Source: Aphrophora alni (Eukaryota; Arthropoda; Insecta; Hemiptera; Aphrophoridae). From it: a DNA stretch of 64,000 bases. Of this stretch, positions 38,270-51,203 are shown in pieces; the stretch's first letter is position 1; each line of letters starts with the position of its first letter. The notes under the pieces were generated by a model. The model saw nothing but the letters and a program-made list of their open reading frames with translations. It ran no database searches and had not been told where the DNA came from. The stretch is from contig OY740765.1 of NCBI GenBank assembly GCA_963513935.1, positions 121,215,362 to 121,279,361 on the forward strand, given 5' to 3'. Both the position numbers and the translations under genes were made by a program.

Positions 38270-38690
38270 ATTTATTTACAAAGATGGTAATTTCTGTACA
38301 GAAAACCCCACGGGGGGGAGTCTGCACCTAATAAGAGGAGGGTTGGTGTCCCTCATGGTCCCCAGTCAAACTCTTACTTAACACTCACAACTCATATACT
38401 ATCATCTACATAGATATTAACACAGTCCACTTATATACAGTATATCTTACATTCATCTTTACTTACGGTTCTCATCACAGGGGTGTGCAGACTATCTGCA
38501 CCTATTAAGAAGGGTTTAGCGTCCCTTGCGGAATACGAACTATACAGGGGTGGTACATTAAAACATCTCCTAATATACACACACATACAACACTCATACA
38601 TATTTTACAATTCATAGAGGTCGTTACACTTCACGATTCACTGGAGATACATAAACACTCTACATTCATATATAGGGATTTTTTTTTTTT
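38270..38690. repeat. Imperfect duplicated segment
   Basis: GTCTGCACCTAATAAGAGG (about 38320) with GTGTCCCTCA resembles TATCTGCACCTATTAAGAAG (about 38498) with GCGTCCCTTG, spaced about 180 bp and both followed by similar A/C-rich stretches. Probably a retrotransposon 3' untranslated region; no coding evidence. Confidence 0.35.
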
Positions 38691-39278
38691 TTTTTACCGT
38701 GCAGAATCGTAGCGCGTGTGGGAGTGGTGTATATATACTAGACCAAAGCATGACAACCTTTGAATCTGATAAACAAAAGTAATAATTGTACGATTGTATT
38801 ATGTTAATTCATAATTATTTCTTCAAAATGATTACATTTCTATGTGTATAATCAATCATACATTTTATTTGAAAAATATTGCTCTGACATTATATTCTTT
38901 GTAGATAGAATAGTATCGTAATGGTCAATAACATAACAACATTAATAACATAACACACAGCAAACTAACATTACACATTATTATAACAGAATGCAATAGG
39001 TATCAGTAATAATAAATAAAAGTTATATTAATGGCTAACAACCAAATAACACAATGACTATAATAAATTACTAAACATCAAACTTTTAATCAACAGTTAA
39101 AAAATAATAAATAACTGATCATAATAAATAACAAGGACAAAAATAAAAGTTTACAACATCAATGACTAAGAACTAAATAACATAATCACTCAAACTTGAA
39201 ATTATCAATTAGAATAATAATCACATTCCATAAAATGTTTATAAAACAAATAAGTAATATAAATGAAAATGTCTTCAG

Positions 39279-39497
39279 CTATTCTTCATTAGTTTTCTTA
39301 GGCTTAAACCTATTATAATTTTGAATATTTTTTAGGCTTTCCTGGAGTTTATTAAACAAAGGCACCGCAGCATTTGTTGGCCTAATTGTAAATGGGTTCT
39401 GAATAACATATTGAAAAATCATCAACAGCCAAGATACATGGCCAAAATGAATATCAATTTTATATATTATTTTGTAAACTTTAGTAGTTTGCACCAA
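39279..39497 (-). pseudogene. Possible CR1-like RT C-terminal tail
   Basis: The open frame ends with RPTNAAVPLFNKLQESLKNI and a K-rich tail. A-V-x-L-F-N-x-L-x-x-x-L-K-x-I resembles the last conserved block of CR1-type proteins (G-x-K-L-F-N-x-L-P). Weak on its own. Confidence 0.3.
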
Positions 39498-39499
39498 TT

Positions 39500-42400
39500 T
39501 TGTCTTTCTGAAATATTACCTTTATAGACATCGTAGATTAAAAATAAAAAAGTAGGTTTCTTCTTAGATTAAGTCATTCAAGATGATGGCAACGTTTTAT
39601 ACTCTGCGAATAAAAAAAAGTTTCTAACAAAAATCTTTTTTCATGAATAAATAATTGTAGCCTATTACCACAAAATTTTGTTTGATCAATCAATATCCTT
39701 GAAGGTCCTATGAGGTAATCCGTCGATAACTACGTCATGCTTAGTGTTGATATGAGAATCGGGCGCCGAATAAGCGTTGCAATACAATACTCGCATTGGC
39801 GAACTCGTTTTTAATGTTGTTCTAAATTTAGACATTGACTACACTTTTGTGAGATACTGTACTTGTTTCTACTCAGCGGTTCTTTTACGGCTTCAATAAT
39901 AGCGCAGTGCATCACAAAATACGGGTTAATGTATATCTACTGTTTGTTTTCATTAGTGTTTTGTAACATAACGTACGGAAGTGCATAATGTTTAGACCTA
40001 CTAAAAAGCGCAAAGATAAAAAACTTTTATGTTTAACTACGAAGGTAGAAATCATTAAAAACTAGACAGAAAGGAGTCAATGACAAGCTTAGCAGATTTT
40101 ACGTTGTAGGATGAGCAATAATCTTCGACATTAAAAAAAAAAAAAAAAAAAGTTTTACGTCAACAATGCTGAGTGTGTGTCGAGTGAACAACAAACTTTG
40201 TAATCTGGTGAGTTTCCAGAAATTGAAGAAGGCCTTTTTAGCAGATTTTGGCAGAATATTAATAATTTTACGTTTAGGGTATCTTTGGGATTTGCAATCA
40301 TTGTTTATTGCTCCACTTGCCATGTAGAAGTCTGGTAAAATCATTTAGTTATTCAATGATGTGTCTATTTACTAACATTAGCAGTACAATTTGTGTTTAT
40401 ATGTTTTTCATAAAGTTGGAAAGATAATAATTGCCCTACTATTTATTTTAACTATAGGCCTATGATCTTACTAACAGCACATTATGTTATTTTATGTTTG
40501 TGTCATACAATTTAAAAAATAATTGTATAGGCCAACCATTCATTTTGTACATAATTCTATTTTTGTATAATGGATAAAGAACAATTTGAGTAGGCGTAAA
40601 TAATAGAGCCATGTGTTTGATAAGCAGGGCAAGACTATTGGTTTTATCACAGAATCAACCAGACTTAGTTGATGTTACTAAAACTAACTTAACATAGCTT
40701 TTGCACGATGGAATTCATAAATTATGCATAAACTTTGTCTTGCTTGCACATGCTGAAATGTAACCATTATGATTAAAAACTATCATATCATGTACTACAT
40801 TGATATTTTAATAACAGAAATTTAAGGGTTTTTTGTCAGGACTTATGAATAATCATTTTATTTTTTTAATGATTTTTTTTTCATTAGTTTTGGATATTAA
40901 CATCACATTTCACCAAATTGAAATTCGTAGATCCAGTTGAGATATATAGCAATTAATGGCATTATTTTCGTTTATGTTTTATACCTCATGACGAAGTTTT
41001 TTGTGATAACTTTTAGGTTAAATAGGGCAAATTTTAATTCCGATTAGTATGGACATTTTTATTTTGTATTTGATTTTCTTATTGAAGGTGTATAACATTT
41101 TCTAACAACATTTGTATACAAAATATATGTTATTTTTATATTATATTTAAAAAAACCTAGATTTCATTTTGGTTTTTTGAGTATATTTTGTTACACTCAA
41201 GTATTTTAGTTAGGGGTGATAAAGGGTAACTTAGAGTTGTTAAATATTACAGTGTAAATAATACAGTGTACAAATATTTTTTTTTACATAATTTGATAAC
41301 AAAATTAAATTTTGTAATTTAATTTTTGGCATTATTTTAAGATCTATTAGCATTTAGAAAATAGTTCAAATTTTTGTTAGAAACTACATGATATTCCATC
41401 CTAGAGACAAATCTAAGTCTTTGATTAATAAATTTAATCACCCTACAATTAATAATAGACACTAACTAATCCAAACAGATTATACCTAAACGTTGCACAA
41501 AATAACAATTTTATGGTAGTGACAATTTTTGCAGTAAAACATGTTTTAGCTTTATAATGATGCCATGTGCATGTTGCACCATTTAAAAATCTGCCATGGC
41601 TAAGTTTAAACAGGGCAACTTTTTTTTACAAAGAACTTGATTTTGTAAAATAATTCTATAAACATTTGGTGTTTTAAATAAATGCAAAAAAGTATTAGTT
41701 GTAGACCTACACTATATATTTAAAAAAATAATGCGCTAAAAACTTCTCAAACATCAGCTTACCGCCTTTAGTTTGTCTAATTTAAAAAAAAATATAATAA
41801 TAGATTGATGAAATTGATGTTCGAAAAATAAAGTAATTTTCATTACAAATTGTTATATAACTATTTGTTTTCAAGTTATGAGCACTTTCAAATCGATTGA
41901 GAAGTATTTCAATTTAATTTTATGTTATTAGTCCTTTAGACAAATTTCCTTTGTATGAGACAGGTCAAATAAATATATAAGTCAAAGTAGTTAAACAAAT
42001 AGGCAACAAAATCAACAAATTAAAATCATCCTTAAAGTAAAATATATAAATAATTTACAACAGTACAAATGTATGTCAAGTTCAGTAATAGAAATTGAAA
42101 GAGACATTTTAATGGCCCTCGAAGTTCCATAGTTAGTTCAAAATGAATCACCCTTACGCTGATTTTAAAATGTAAGGCATACGAAATGACCATTGTCATT
42201 TGAAAGTTCATAATTTAAAAGTTGTTGTTTTTAACAATTCTGTTTCTTAAATTATTTTTGAATTAATCATTATAGCCCAGTCATATGGGGTTCGAAGTTA
42301 AAACAAATTTCAAGTTAGCTATTTTTTGTATATACCTTCATTTGGTCATTATAAATAATATAATGTAAAAAGTCTTAATATTCTACAGCATGTTAAAGGT

Positions 42401-43938
42401 GTAAAAAAAAAAAAAAATCACTGGATATCTCGGCCACTATTTTAGCTCTACTTCAAAAAATAGACCAAGTAAATTAGTAGGGTTTATAAAAATTTACTTA
42501 ACTTATTTTTGTCATACAACCAATAGTTTTGAAATTTATAGAAAAAAAAAATGTTCCGTCTTTGACAAGCTATAAAATATAATACTCTTAAAAATCATAT
42601 GGGCCTTTCACTTTATTTTTCTGCCTTTTGCTCAACAAATTTACTTCATACCGATAAGATTAATCAAGACGAGGGGAGTAGTTAATGTATGGAAAAACGC
42701 ATTACTATCAACCAGCTTCAAAGTTGTATAACATTTGACGGCTTACTAGTATGATAAGCTCACCTCAAACCAGATGATCATAAGAAAAAATGTATAGTTC
42801 TTATAAGTTATTTACACATATAAAAAGCACACAAAATCAAACGATTTACAAATATTAAAAAAAAGCCAAATCTTGAAATCTTGAGACACATAAAATTCAT
42901 TCTTGGGCTCTGGAAGGTACTCTAACCCATTTTGGTAGTTGTACGGATACAATATTTACAGATTGTACTATATTTAGATTTATATTTATATTTTTGAATT
43001 CTCTGTCACTAGTTTATAAGTTAGCAGAATTAGGCACTTAATCATTGTTACTACCAGACGAAAAACTTAATAGAGAAATGTCAGAATGAATATCTTCCTT
43101 TAAATAACAGTATCAGAAATGTTATCGTTTTCACATAATAACTTGAGTGCATATTACTTGAATTCAACAGATCTCCAGAGATTATAATCTTTTAATTAAA
43201 ATAACAATTAGAAACAGACATTCCGTGTAAACAAACAATGGCCTATTATTCAAACAATTGTGACCGAGTTGCATTCCAATATTCTAAATCGACTATGAGT
43301 TATTGTACTTCGATCTATATAGAATGTTATAAAGGTTGAACCTTTTTCTATCGATTGATATCTAAATAAAAGTAACTGAGAACAGATTTACTGCATATAA
43401 TGTGTCGTGATTGGCATGTTAGCAGTACAGAAGGTCAGTAGAGTTACAATTACGATGTTTATCACTTCTAGGGTTTACAGTAATATCTTGTTTAAAATGT
43501 AGATTAATGTTCTCTAATAGTTGAAGTTCAATTCAAAATGTATAACACCATTATTTATTAATGTTTTAAAACCTCAATTATATTTGGGAAACTTTATTCT
43601 TTAATTTTTTTGTTTGTTTAATGAAAGCTGGTTGTAGGTAGAATATTCTGTATCTTTATATGTTTCACACTGAAGGGTAAGATTATTCAAATAGCCAAAT
43701 GTCATACACAAGCTTTGTCTCATGCCTTTGTATTCTATTCCTATAACTGTCTAACAATCTAAGATAATGCCCCTACCTTGTCTGTCTAAATCATTTAACC
43801 TAACATAAGTTTGCTATGCTGGACCTGAACATTAGCGAATCCTATACTTATACTAAACAATGAACGGTATATCTGTCCCGTAGATTGCATTATTAAAAAA
43901 AATTATAATAAATGGTTGATATTATCCAGTAACTTGCC
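39500..43938. other. da intron 1, no gene
   Basis: 4.4 kb with no recognisable coding sequence on either strand. The minus frame 40099-40344 includes a poly(A/T) run and no domain. Confidence 0.4.
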
Positions 43939-43939
43939 C

Positions 43940-44065
<126 letters not shown>

Positions 44066-44204
44066 CAGAATTAAAATTAATTGAATAGTTTGGTTATTTG
44101 AAAATACTATTAAATAAAAAAACTAGTTTTTAAAAGGAAAAACACTCCCTTTTATCTTTGCCCAAGAGACTAATGACAGCAGGTGTTTAGATGTATATTA
44201 AAAA

Positions 44205-44340
44205 ACAGTGTTCAATGATAAGGTATTATTATTTAATAAAGCCTATTAGATCAATTGAAGATTGGAGAGTATAGAGTTTTGCTATTTAATAAAGACTTAG
44301 GAATATATTTTTTTAAATGTTCAATGATAAGGTTATTACT
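44205..44340. repeat. Outlying copies of the 57-bp satellite
   Basis: ATAAGGTATTATTATTTAATAAAGCC (44219 on) and GCTATTTAATAAAGACTTAGG (44281 on) match the satellite monomer at 48765-49890. This suggests the array once extended here and was split by the MITE. Confidence 0.45.
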
Positions 44341-44476
44341 CGCGCACTATAAGTCCCGCTCTGGCCGCCGTCCGGTGAGAAATGGCGCGCGGGGGATGAG
44401 GGGGGAGGAAAATCAATACTGTCTTGAAAACATTTTGTATCTCACCACTTAACAAATCATTAGAAAATTTGTTTAA

Positions 44477-47208
44477 CACGTTAGCTGCTAGCGGCTTATT
44501 TTCAAATTTACTGTTAATAAATGCCAACGGCGTAATGCCAACTTTTACTGTTAATTATTTTTTGATATTTTTACTTTAGTTGTGTTTATAATACACTAAT
44601 ACAAGATATACTTTAAACTGTTAAAATAAATTGTTTAAAAATTTGTTACCTATCGGGTCGTCCGCGATTTTTTTCAACGAATATTGATTGACTTAAAACT
44701 TGCCGACCAGATTGGTCGCACATTCATACAGCGTATATTTCGTTTTAGAGGTTGGCAGCACGTCAGCTGTTCCCGTGCAAAGGCTCTTGAGTATTCCACC
44801 ATCCGTTTCGTGCCTTTGTGTCAAACGTGAGTTTGTTTACTTGCTTCTATTGTCAGATGGCGCCATGCAGTCTACCTCAAGCTGTTATTCGTGTTGTGTT
44901 TTCTGTCGAAGTTTGGTTCGTTGAATTATGTTCAATTAGTTCAATATGAGTGATTATCTAGTGATGATATAATAAGAGCAATCGAAGCTCCTACTAGTGA
45001 ATTTGACCCGAATATGGATGGTGTAAGTGTAACCATCATGGTTGGAGCAGTAATGTAAAGAGTGAGATGGACGACACGGACGATGATCCGGACTTCCTCC
45101 CTAGTGATGACTCAGAGTCAGGCATTGGCATTGATGACAATGAGGTTGGTTTTATAGAAAGTATTGATGGTACGTATGAAATGATTGATTCTTTTAGTGA
45201 AAATATGACTGTAGTGAGTGAAAGTGATGATGTAAATATTGTAAATGTCAAAAGAGAAGATTTTGCTGTTAACTTAGGAGAAAAATTTTAAAGTTTGATA
45301 AAAAAGACCGAAAAGTTGAAAATGAAAAAAGATGAACTTGAAAAATGGCAGCCGTTTGAAAGCAAACAGAAAACATTGTTTTTGACGGATCATCGAAGTT
45401 TGCTATTAGCCTGCCCCAAAATGCGAAACCAGAAGAATATTTTAATGCATTTTTAACATATGATCTAATACAAATGATGGTAGATGAAACTAATCGGAAT
45501 GCTGCTTAGGTTATAAGTACACTGTGATTGAATCGTAGTAGCAGACTCTGTAAGTGGCGGCCTACCAATCCAATTGAGATGGAAAAATTTCTCGGCCTTT
45601 TATTATGGATGGGGCTAGTACCAATGCCACGGCTGACAGACTACTGGTCGAAAAACTTATTGTATAAAAATATTGTTGCTGGTAAAGTAATGAGCAGAAA
45701 CCGCTTCCAATTGCTTTTGAGATTCTGGCATTTTAACGACAATTTGAACATGGGGCTAGATGGCCGACAAGGGCATACCCTGTATGTTGACAATTTTTAC
45801 ATCTCTTGTCCACATGCTTCTAGCAAGGAACAGTCACATCGTCGGAAATGTAATCAGCAACAGGGCCCGGTTCCCTCAGAAAAAAACCATTAACGAATTA
45901 ACGAAGGGTGAAATAACCTGTCTTGAATACCCAAGTGGTATCGTTTACACCAAATGGTTTGATAAGAGGGAAGTGAGAATGATGTCAACCAAACATCCTC
46001 CTGACTATGTTGATACAGGAAAAAAAACCAGGCAGGGCGAACCCATTCTCAAACCGCTTGTAATCGTCGAATATAACAAGGCGAAGATGGGGATTGAAGT
46101 CAGTGACCAAATGTCATCGTACAGCAAAGCCATCAGAAAATCGATGCGATGGTATCATAAAGTTGCAGAAGAGTTCCTACTGGGTACAGCGGTCATCAAT
46201 GCCTGGCTCGCCTACAATGATGCAGTTGGGGTCAACTCTCAGAGTAAGAATAAGCATCTCTACTCCATTACGACCTTCAGGGAAAAGATTGTGTACGCAC
46301 TACTAGGGTTGCAAAATGGACAAATCGAGCCAGTAAAACATGTTGGACATCACCACTTATCTGAAACGGCGGTATTTGTAGGCGAGAGTAAACACAAAAG
46401 GAGAGCCCGGAAGAACTGTAAAGTGTGCTATGCAAGAGCTTCACGAACTGGAGACCGAAAAACAACTAAGAACCTCAAGAAGATCACTACATTTTGTGAA
46501 ACGTGTCCTGGGAAACCATTTCTTTGCAAAGATTGTTTTAAGAACTAACATAAATAGGCAAGATCCTTGTGAACTCTGGTAGTTTTTCTGTAAGGTTGTA
46601 TTTTTACACATTTTGTGCTTTGTTTTCTCCGATGTGACTTGAAATTTTCTTTTATATTTATAAAGTGTAATACTCATGTTTGTATACATGCATTTTAATG
46701 ACAAAACACCTGTTACTGCTTTTTGTAGCAAATAATGTAATGTTAACTGTCCATAAATAACTTCATTTCATTTGAAAGGATTTTTTAGCATAGGCATATA
46801 ACGTTAACGTGTTGCAAAATTAAAAAAATATTCTGACAATATACGGTTTTATATTTATTACATTCCTAACAAAAACATTACAATTAGATTCAAGTTTTAT
46901 CATATTTCAGCACTAAAAATAATGTAAAAAAAAAAAACAAAATGTACCGATCCGATCGGTCAAAGCTGTGTGACGATATATAACTGAAATAAAAAAAATG
47001 TGTTGATGAAATTAACATTCAATAACATTTTTAGTATTGTTTTCTCATATTATAACTCTTTGAAAAGTTCCCAAAGACCACTGATAAACGTCACGGATTG
47101 ATTTACTTAAGTCCTATAAAATCCCGCAGCCTACCCGATCGAGTCGGCCGATGTTTCTAACAAGACGAGCTGTGCCGACCAGATAGGGTCGGCGTGGCAG
47201 CTAATGTG
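44477..47208 (+). mobile_element. piggyBac element (2.7 kb), internally deleted
   Basis: TTAA flanks both ends (44473-44476 and 47209-47212). Terminal repeats are CACGTTAGCTGC and, inverted, CACATTAGCTGCCACGCCG. Motifs like CCGACCAGATTGG recur near both ends (about 44702, 46950, 47175), probable transposase-binding sites. It carries a defective transposase gene in plus orientation and sits inside a MITE, making it the younger of the two insertions. Confidence 0.88.
45067..46548 (+). pseudogene. piggyBac transposase, deleted and frameshifted
   Basis: An acidic N-terminus (MDDTDDDPDFLPSDDSESG, from 45067) is followed after a shift by PEEYFNAFLTYDLIQMMVDE near 45430, then from about 45530 MEKFLGLLLWMGLVPMPRLT and RFQLLLRFWHFND. 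About 100 residues around the first catalytic aspartate are missing at about 45750. Next come TLYVDNFYIS (second D), a frameshift, and the open frame to 46548 with SNRARFPQKK, GIEVSDQMSSYSK (third D) and a cysteine-rich end (CKVCYARA, CETCPGKPFLCKDCFKN). The family excises and inserts at TTAA. This copy cannot be active. Confidence 0.85.
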
Positions 47209-47739
47209 TTAACAAATACTATTTCAATTCTTAATACCAGAATAATCTATATTAAAAAAGGTTTATTTGTACATGTTACAAATTTATTGGGACAGTTACT
47301 CACTTTAAAATCTTTATTTGTTAAACTTTTCATTAATAAAATTATATATAAATTTAAACAAAAATATATTTATACCATTGGACAAGGCAATTCATGCAGA
47401 AAAGGAATATATAAGTTTCATTGTAGTTATTATTCTTAAGAGGTCCAGGAGCGTGTAAACGACAATGCACTCACTGCTTGAGATGTCTCCGTTTTGCCGT
47501 CCTTCACTTAGTATGTTACGCACACTGGCTAGTGGCTGCTGGCCCAGAGCGGGACTTATAGTGCGCGACTTATGTTGTTATCAGTAGAAGATTACATAGG
47601 GCCATACTAAAAAAAAAAGAAAAAAAAGTCATTAATTAGGTGTTGTTGTTTAAGGCAGCCTATAACATTAATGAAGATGGGGGAATATAGGGACTTGTTC
47701 TCAAACAGAGCTTTAGCCCTTAAAGCTCTAAGCTAAAAT

Positions 47740-47846
47740 ATGGACTACCGCTCATTTAGAATTAAACAAACATATTTTTTTCAATGTTTTTTTTTTTTTT
47801 TAAATTTAATTTAGATTTTTAGGGTTAAGTAGTACACACAAAAATA
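47740..47846. repeat. Dispersed 107-bp repeat, copy 1
   Basis: Almost identical to 56191-56295, from ATGGACTACCGCTCATTTAG to AGTAGTACACACAAAAATA, differing mainly in T-run length. The flanks differ. It contains AGGGTTAA, which would suit a piggyBac-type terminus (TTAACCCTAAAAATCTAAA on the minus strand). Confidence 0.75.
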
Positions 47847-47899
47847 CTCAAATAATTTTAAACTCTAAAAAAAAAAAAATTTTATGAATTAAAAAAATT

Positions 47900-48760
47900 C
47901 AAATGAATGTGGCGAGTTGGTTTCACTTTTTCTTTTATTTGCATATAAATTGGTTTTGTTACATATGTGAGTCACTAGGCTATCATTGAAAAACAAAATG
48001 AAATAATCAATTTTTTTAGTTTCACAATCAAAAGTACTGGGTACACGAGGTTCATGATTCGCATTGCAGATTGGTATAGCATGGATAGGTCCTGGGTCAT
48101 TGTTTGTAACATCATACTATTGATCATCTCTAGGTCTAGTCGGTGGCACTGTTGTAGGCCAAGGACAAACATGCTGTTCATCATCACTTGTAACTTCATT
48201 TTCACTGTCACTAACATTGTTTAGAAATATATTTTCTGTCTCCTCTAATTCTAGGTTATCCACATCAATGACGCTTGAAAAGAAAGTATTTAACACCCCG
48301 GCTACAAAATAATCAAAATTGGGGTCATTAGGATTTGCCATTATTGTTATACAAAAGAATAAATATCAAGAAAGTACAAAAAAATAAAAATAAAATAATA
48401 ATAAGAACTTATACAAACTAAAACTTCGGAATAAATATCAGTCAGCTCGCAGTACAAACTAACAAGAAACAGCTGAGTGAAACAGATTGTGTCTATAGGC
48501 GTAAGCTGAGTTGAGAACACTTGCGATAGTAGATTAATTTACTTTGGCGACAGAACACAGATCGATAAGATATTACAGACATTGGTTATATTTTGTATTT
48601 TGTCTAAACATACTCAATGAACATCACTCTGCACTCTATTGGAAGTTTTGTGAACTATGGAATCATCTAAGCATGACATTGTGTTTTTGTGTTTAAAGGC
48701 GCTAACTGCTTATAATATTGGGTTGTGGCACGTTTAAAGGCGCTAGCCACTTGTTAAGGG
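47900..48760 (-). mobile_element. piggyBac 5' half, second lineage
   Basis: On the minus strand the element begins CCCTTAACAAGTGGCTAGCG at 48760, next to TTAA (48761-48764). ATG at 48341 opens 74 codons (MANPNDPNFDYFVAGVLNTF, then acidic SDSENEVTSDDEQ). After a frameshift comes KKIDYFILFFNDSLVTHICN followed by KTNLYANKRK, the F-x-x-F-F-x-x-x-L-x-x-x-I-x-x-x-T-N-x-Y-A signature of piggyBac. It is cut off at about 47880. GGCGCTA motifs repeat at 48699 and 48739. Confidence 0.7.
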
Positions 48761-48764
48761 TTAA

Positions 48765-49890
48765 GACCATATTTGGAAATGTTTTTATGTGGTAATGTAT
48801 TGGTAAAGAAACTTTAGGAAATGTCAACAGCTTCTCTGAAAAGGTGTTGTTAATAATTAATAAAGTTTTAAGACCATATTTAGAAAAGTTTTTCTTTGAG
48901 AAGGTATTGTTATTTATTACAACCTTAGAGCCATATTTTGAAATGTTTCCTTCTGAGAAGGTATTGCGACTTAATAGAGATTTAGGGCCAAATTAAAAAT
49001 TTTTTGTGTGTGAAGTTATTGCTATTTAGTAGAGTATTTGGGTCATGTATAGAAATGTTATTCTCTGAGAAGGTATTGTTATTTAAGGTATGGCCTTAAG
49101 GCCATATTAAAAAAATGTTTCTGATAAGATATTGTTGTTTAATAGAGCCTTATGGCCATATTTAGAAATGATTCTCTCTGAGCACATATTGGTACTTAAT
49201 AAGAATCCCAGGGCGATAATTAGAAATGTTTCTATCTAAGAAGGTATAGGTATTTAATAAAGCCTTAGGGTCATATTTAGGAATGTTTCTCTCTGAGCAA
49301 ATATTGGTACTTAATAGAGCCTCAGGGTCATAATTAGAAGTGTTTCTATGTAAGGTTGTATTGGTATTTAATAGAACCTTAGGGTCATAATAAGAAATGT
49401 TTCTTTCTGAGGAGGTATTGCTATTTAATAGAGCCTTATGGCCATATTTAGAAATGATTCTCTCTGAGCACATATTGGTACTTAATAGAGTCCCAGGCTG
49501 ATAATTATAAATCTTTCTATGTGAGAAGATATTGCTATTTATTAGAGCCGTAGGGCCATATTTATAAATGATTCTTTCTGAGCACATATTGGTACTTAAT
49601 AGAGTCCTAGGGTGATAATTAAAAGTGTTTCTATGTGAGAAGGTATTGCTATTTAGTAGAACCTTAGGGGCATAATAAGAAATGTTTCTTTGTGAGGAGG
49701 TATTGCTATTTAATAGAGCCTTAGGGGTCAAAATTAGAAATGTTTCTCTTAGTACATATTGGTAGGCTAATTAATAGAGCCCAGGGCCATAATTAGAAGT
49801 GTTTTTATGTGAGAAGGTATTGTTATTTAATATAACCTAAGGGTCAAATAAGAAATGTTTCTTTGTGAGGAGGTATTGCTACTTAATATG
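48765..49890. repeat. 57-bp satellite array (about 20 monomers)
   Basis: The monomer is roughly AGAAATGTTTCTCTGAG-AAGGTATTG-TATTTAATAGAGCCTTAGGG-CATA. Counting between GTATTTAATAG anchors gives exactly 57 bp. From about 49140 on, monomers alternate in three types (GAGCACATATTGGTACTTAA, GAGAAGGTATTGCTATTT, GAGGAGGTATTGCTATTTAA), so the array has a higher-order period near 171 bp. The first few copies (48765-49140) are the most diverged. Confidence 0.9.
49162..49731 (-). other. 189-codon open frame within the satellite
   Basis: Because 57 is a multiple of three, the minus strand stays open over ten monomers, giving a 19-residue repeat such as PKALLNSNTSSERNISYYD. It starts MTPKALLNSNTSSQRNISYY. 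No homology is recognised, and the openness is explained by the repeat, so I do not call it a gene. Confidence 0.6.
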
Positions 49891-50011
49891 TTAAATACGG
49901 AAAATGGACAATAATGGACTCTAATTGCTAATAAATGTTTTTGCGTTATCATTCACAATTAAATGTATTTTGATGATATATAGGAGACATGTCCTTTTAT
50001 TGACATAATAC

Positions 50012-50251
50012 AGGGTTATCATAAAAGAATTGATGGGGTTTTTTCATTAATTCATACGAAGACAGTAGAGAAATTTTGTGGTGTCACTGATAGATAGCCT
50101 ATATCCCAAAAGTTTGTTTAACAACTGTTGTAATCTCAAAATTAGTTCTTGCATTGTTGTGGTTTGTGTTTTTTGGAGTGTTCTGTGTGGAGTGTGTTAT
50201 TATGTTCTCTAATAAAGAAAAAGCAAAGTGTGTTTTGTTACACTGAATTGT
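50012..50251 (+). pseudogene. 5' fragment of a DUF4817/IS630-type element
   Basis: CAGGGTTATCATAAAAGAAT begins what looks like an element terminus. About 190 bp on, ATGTTCTCTAATAAAGAAAA gives MFSNKEKAKCVLLH and a stop, matching the usual start of DUF4817 transposases (M-x-s-x-x-x-x-A-x-C-V-L). Only this start remains. Confidence 0.4.
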
Positions 50252-51203
50252 TACATAATATCAAAGTTTACTCATGCCTTTTTCAAACAGTTAGCTATTT
50301 AGAAGTGTAGGTATTATTTTTGAATTTTAATGAAACTTTAAAAAAAAAGTTTCTTGTGAAAATAAACAACCATGATAAATTTAGAGTTGAAATATTTCAA
50401 ACATAACCTAAAAACACATTTTTCTAGACAAAAATTTGTAACCTTATATAAATAAGCCAAAGGTTTTCTTATATTCTAACCAAACTAGGTTTTTTTTTGT
50501 AAAATTTAGCTGAATTTATAGAAGTGTAATTTATTTAAAAAATATCTGCGGACAGGCGGAAAACTAAGTATTTTTGGTTCATAGGACCGATTTGACTTAT
50601 TTTGACTCAAGAAATCATATTCTGAAGTTGTGACACGTAGTTCGGAAACACCCATGAAAATTTAATGTGTGCAAATTTCGTCCATTTTTTACTTTTTTTT
50701 AAACTAGTCATTTTAACTCCCGAATGAGAATTATTGGAAAGATATACTATTTTAAGGATCTTTAATAGACTTTGCATTTTACAAAAATGTCATCAAAAAT
50801 TTTAGTGATATATTTTATTTTCCCTTTTAAAATGGTGGTCACCCTAAACAGTTATTGTTATTGCATAACTCCAAGGCATAGACGTGGATGTATCAACTAG
50901 GAGTAAAGTGTATGCTCTGATGTAAGTTTTATTTTTACAGAAAATTTTTATCTGTCAAAAAAAAAAAAGATAAATAAAAACATTGAGTAATTCCACAAAT
51001 TATAATATTTTTATGTTTTATAGGGTTCTATTTTATTATATTCTGTATTGGGGTGGGTTATACATACCCTTAGTTAGGCCTCATAAGCTCTTGTTTTATA
51101 GGCTTACAAAAATATAAAATAAAATAATTATTTATAGTTACACTGTTTTGTTCCCCAATATTTCCTGTGAAACTTGATATAACTTCCTTGTAACTTGTAT
51201 ATA
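50252..51203. other. da intron 1, no gene
   Basis: AT-rich with no coding signal seen. Confidence 0.4.

Larger units (their letters stand above)
44341..47567. mobile_element. Small TIR element split by a nested piggyBac
   Basis: The ends match over 23 bp: CGCGCACTATAAGTCCCGCT at the left and inverted at the right, continuing CTGG. ACT flanks both sides (44338-44340 and 47568-47570), a possible 3-bp target duplication. Without the piggyBac at 44477-47208 and one TTAA copy it is about 490 bp, with no protein. The family is unknown; a 3-bp duplication would suit PIF/Harbinger-type MITEs. Confidence 0.7.

Noticed and set aside
45036..45251. 71-codon minus-strand frame
   Set aside because: Antisense shadow of the acidic piggyBac N-terminus at 45067.
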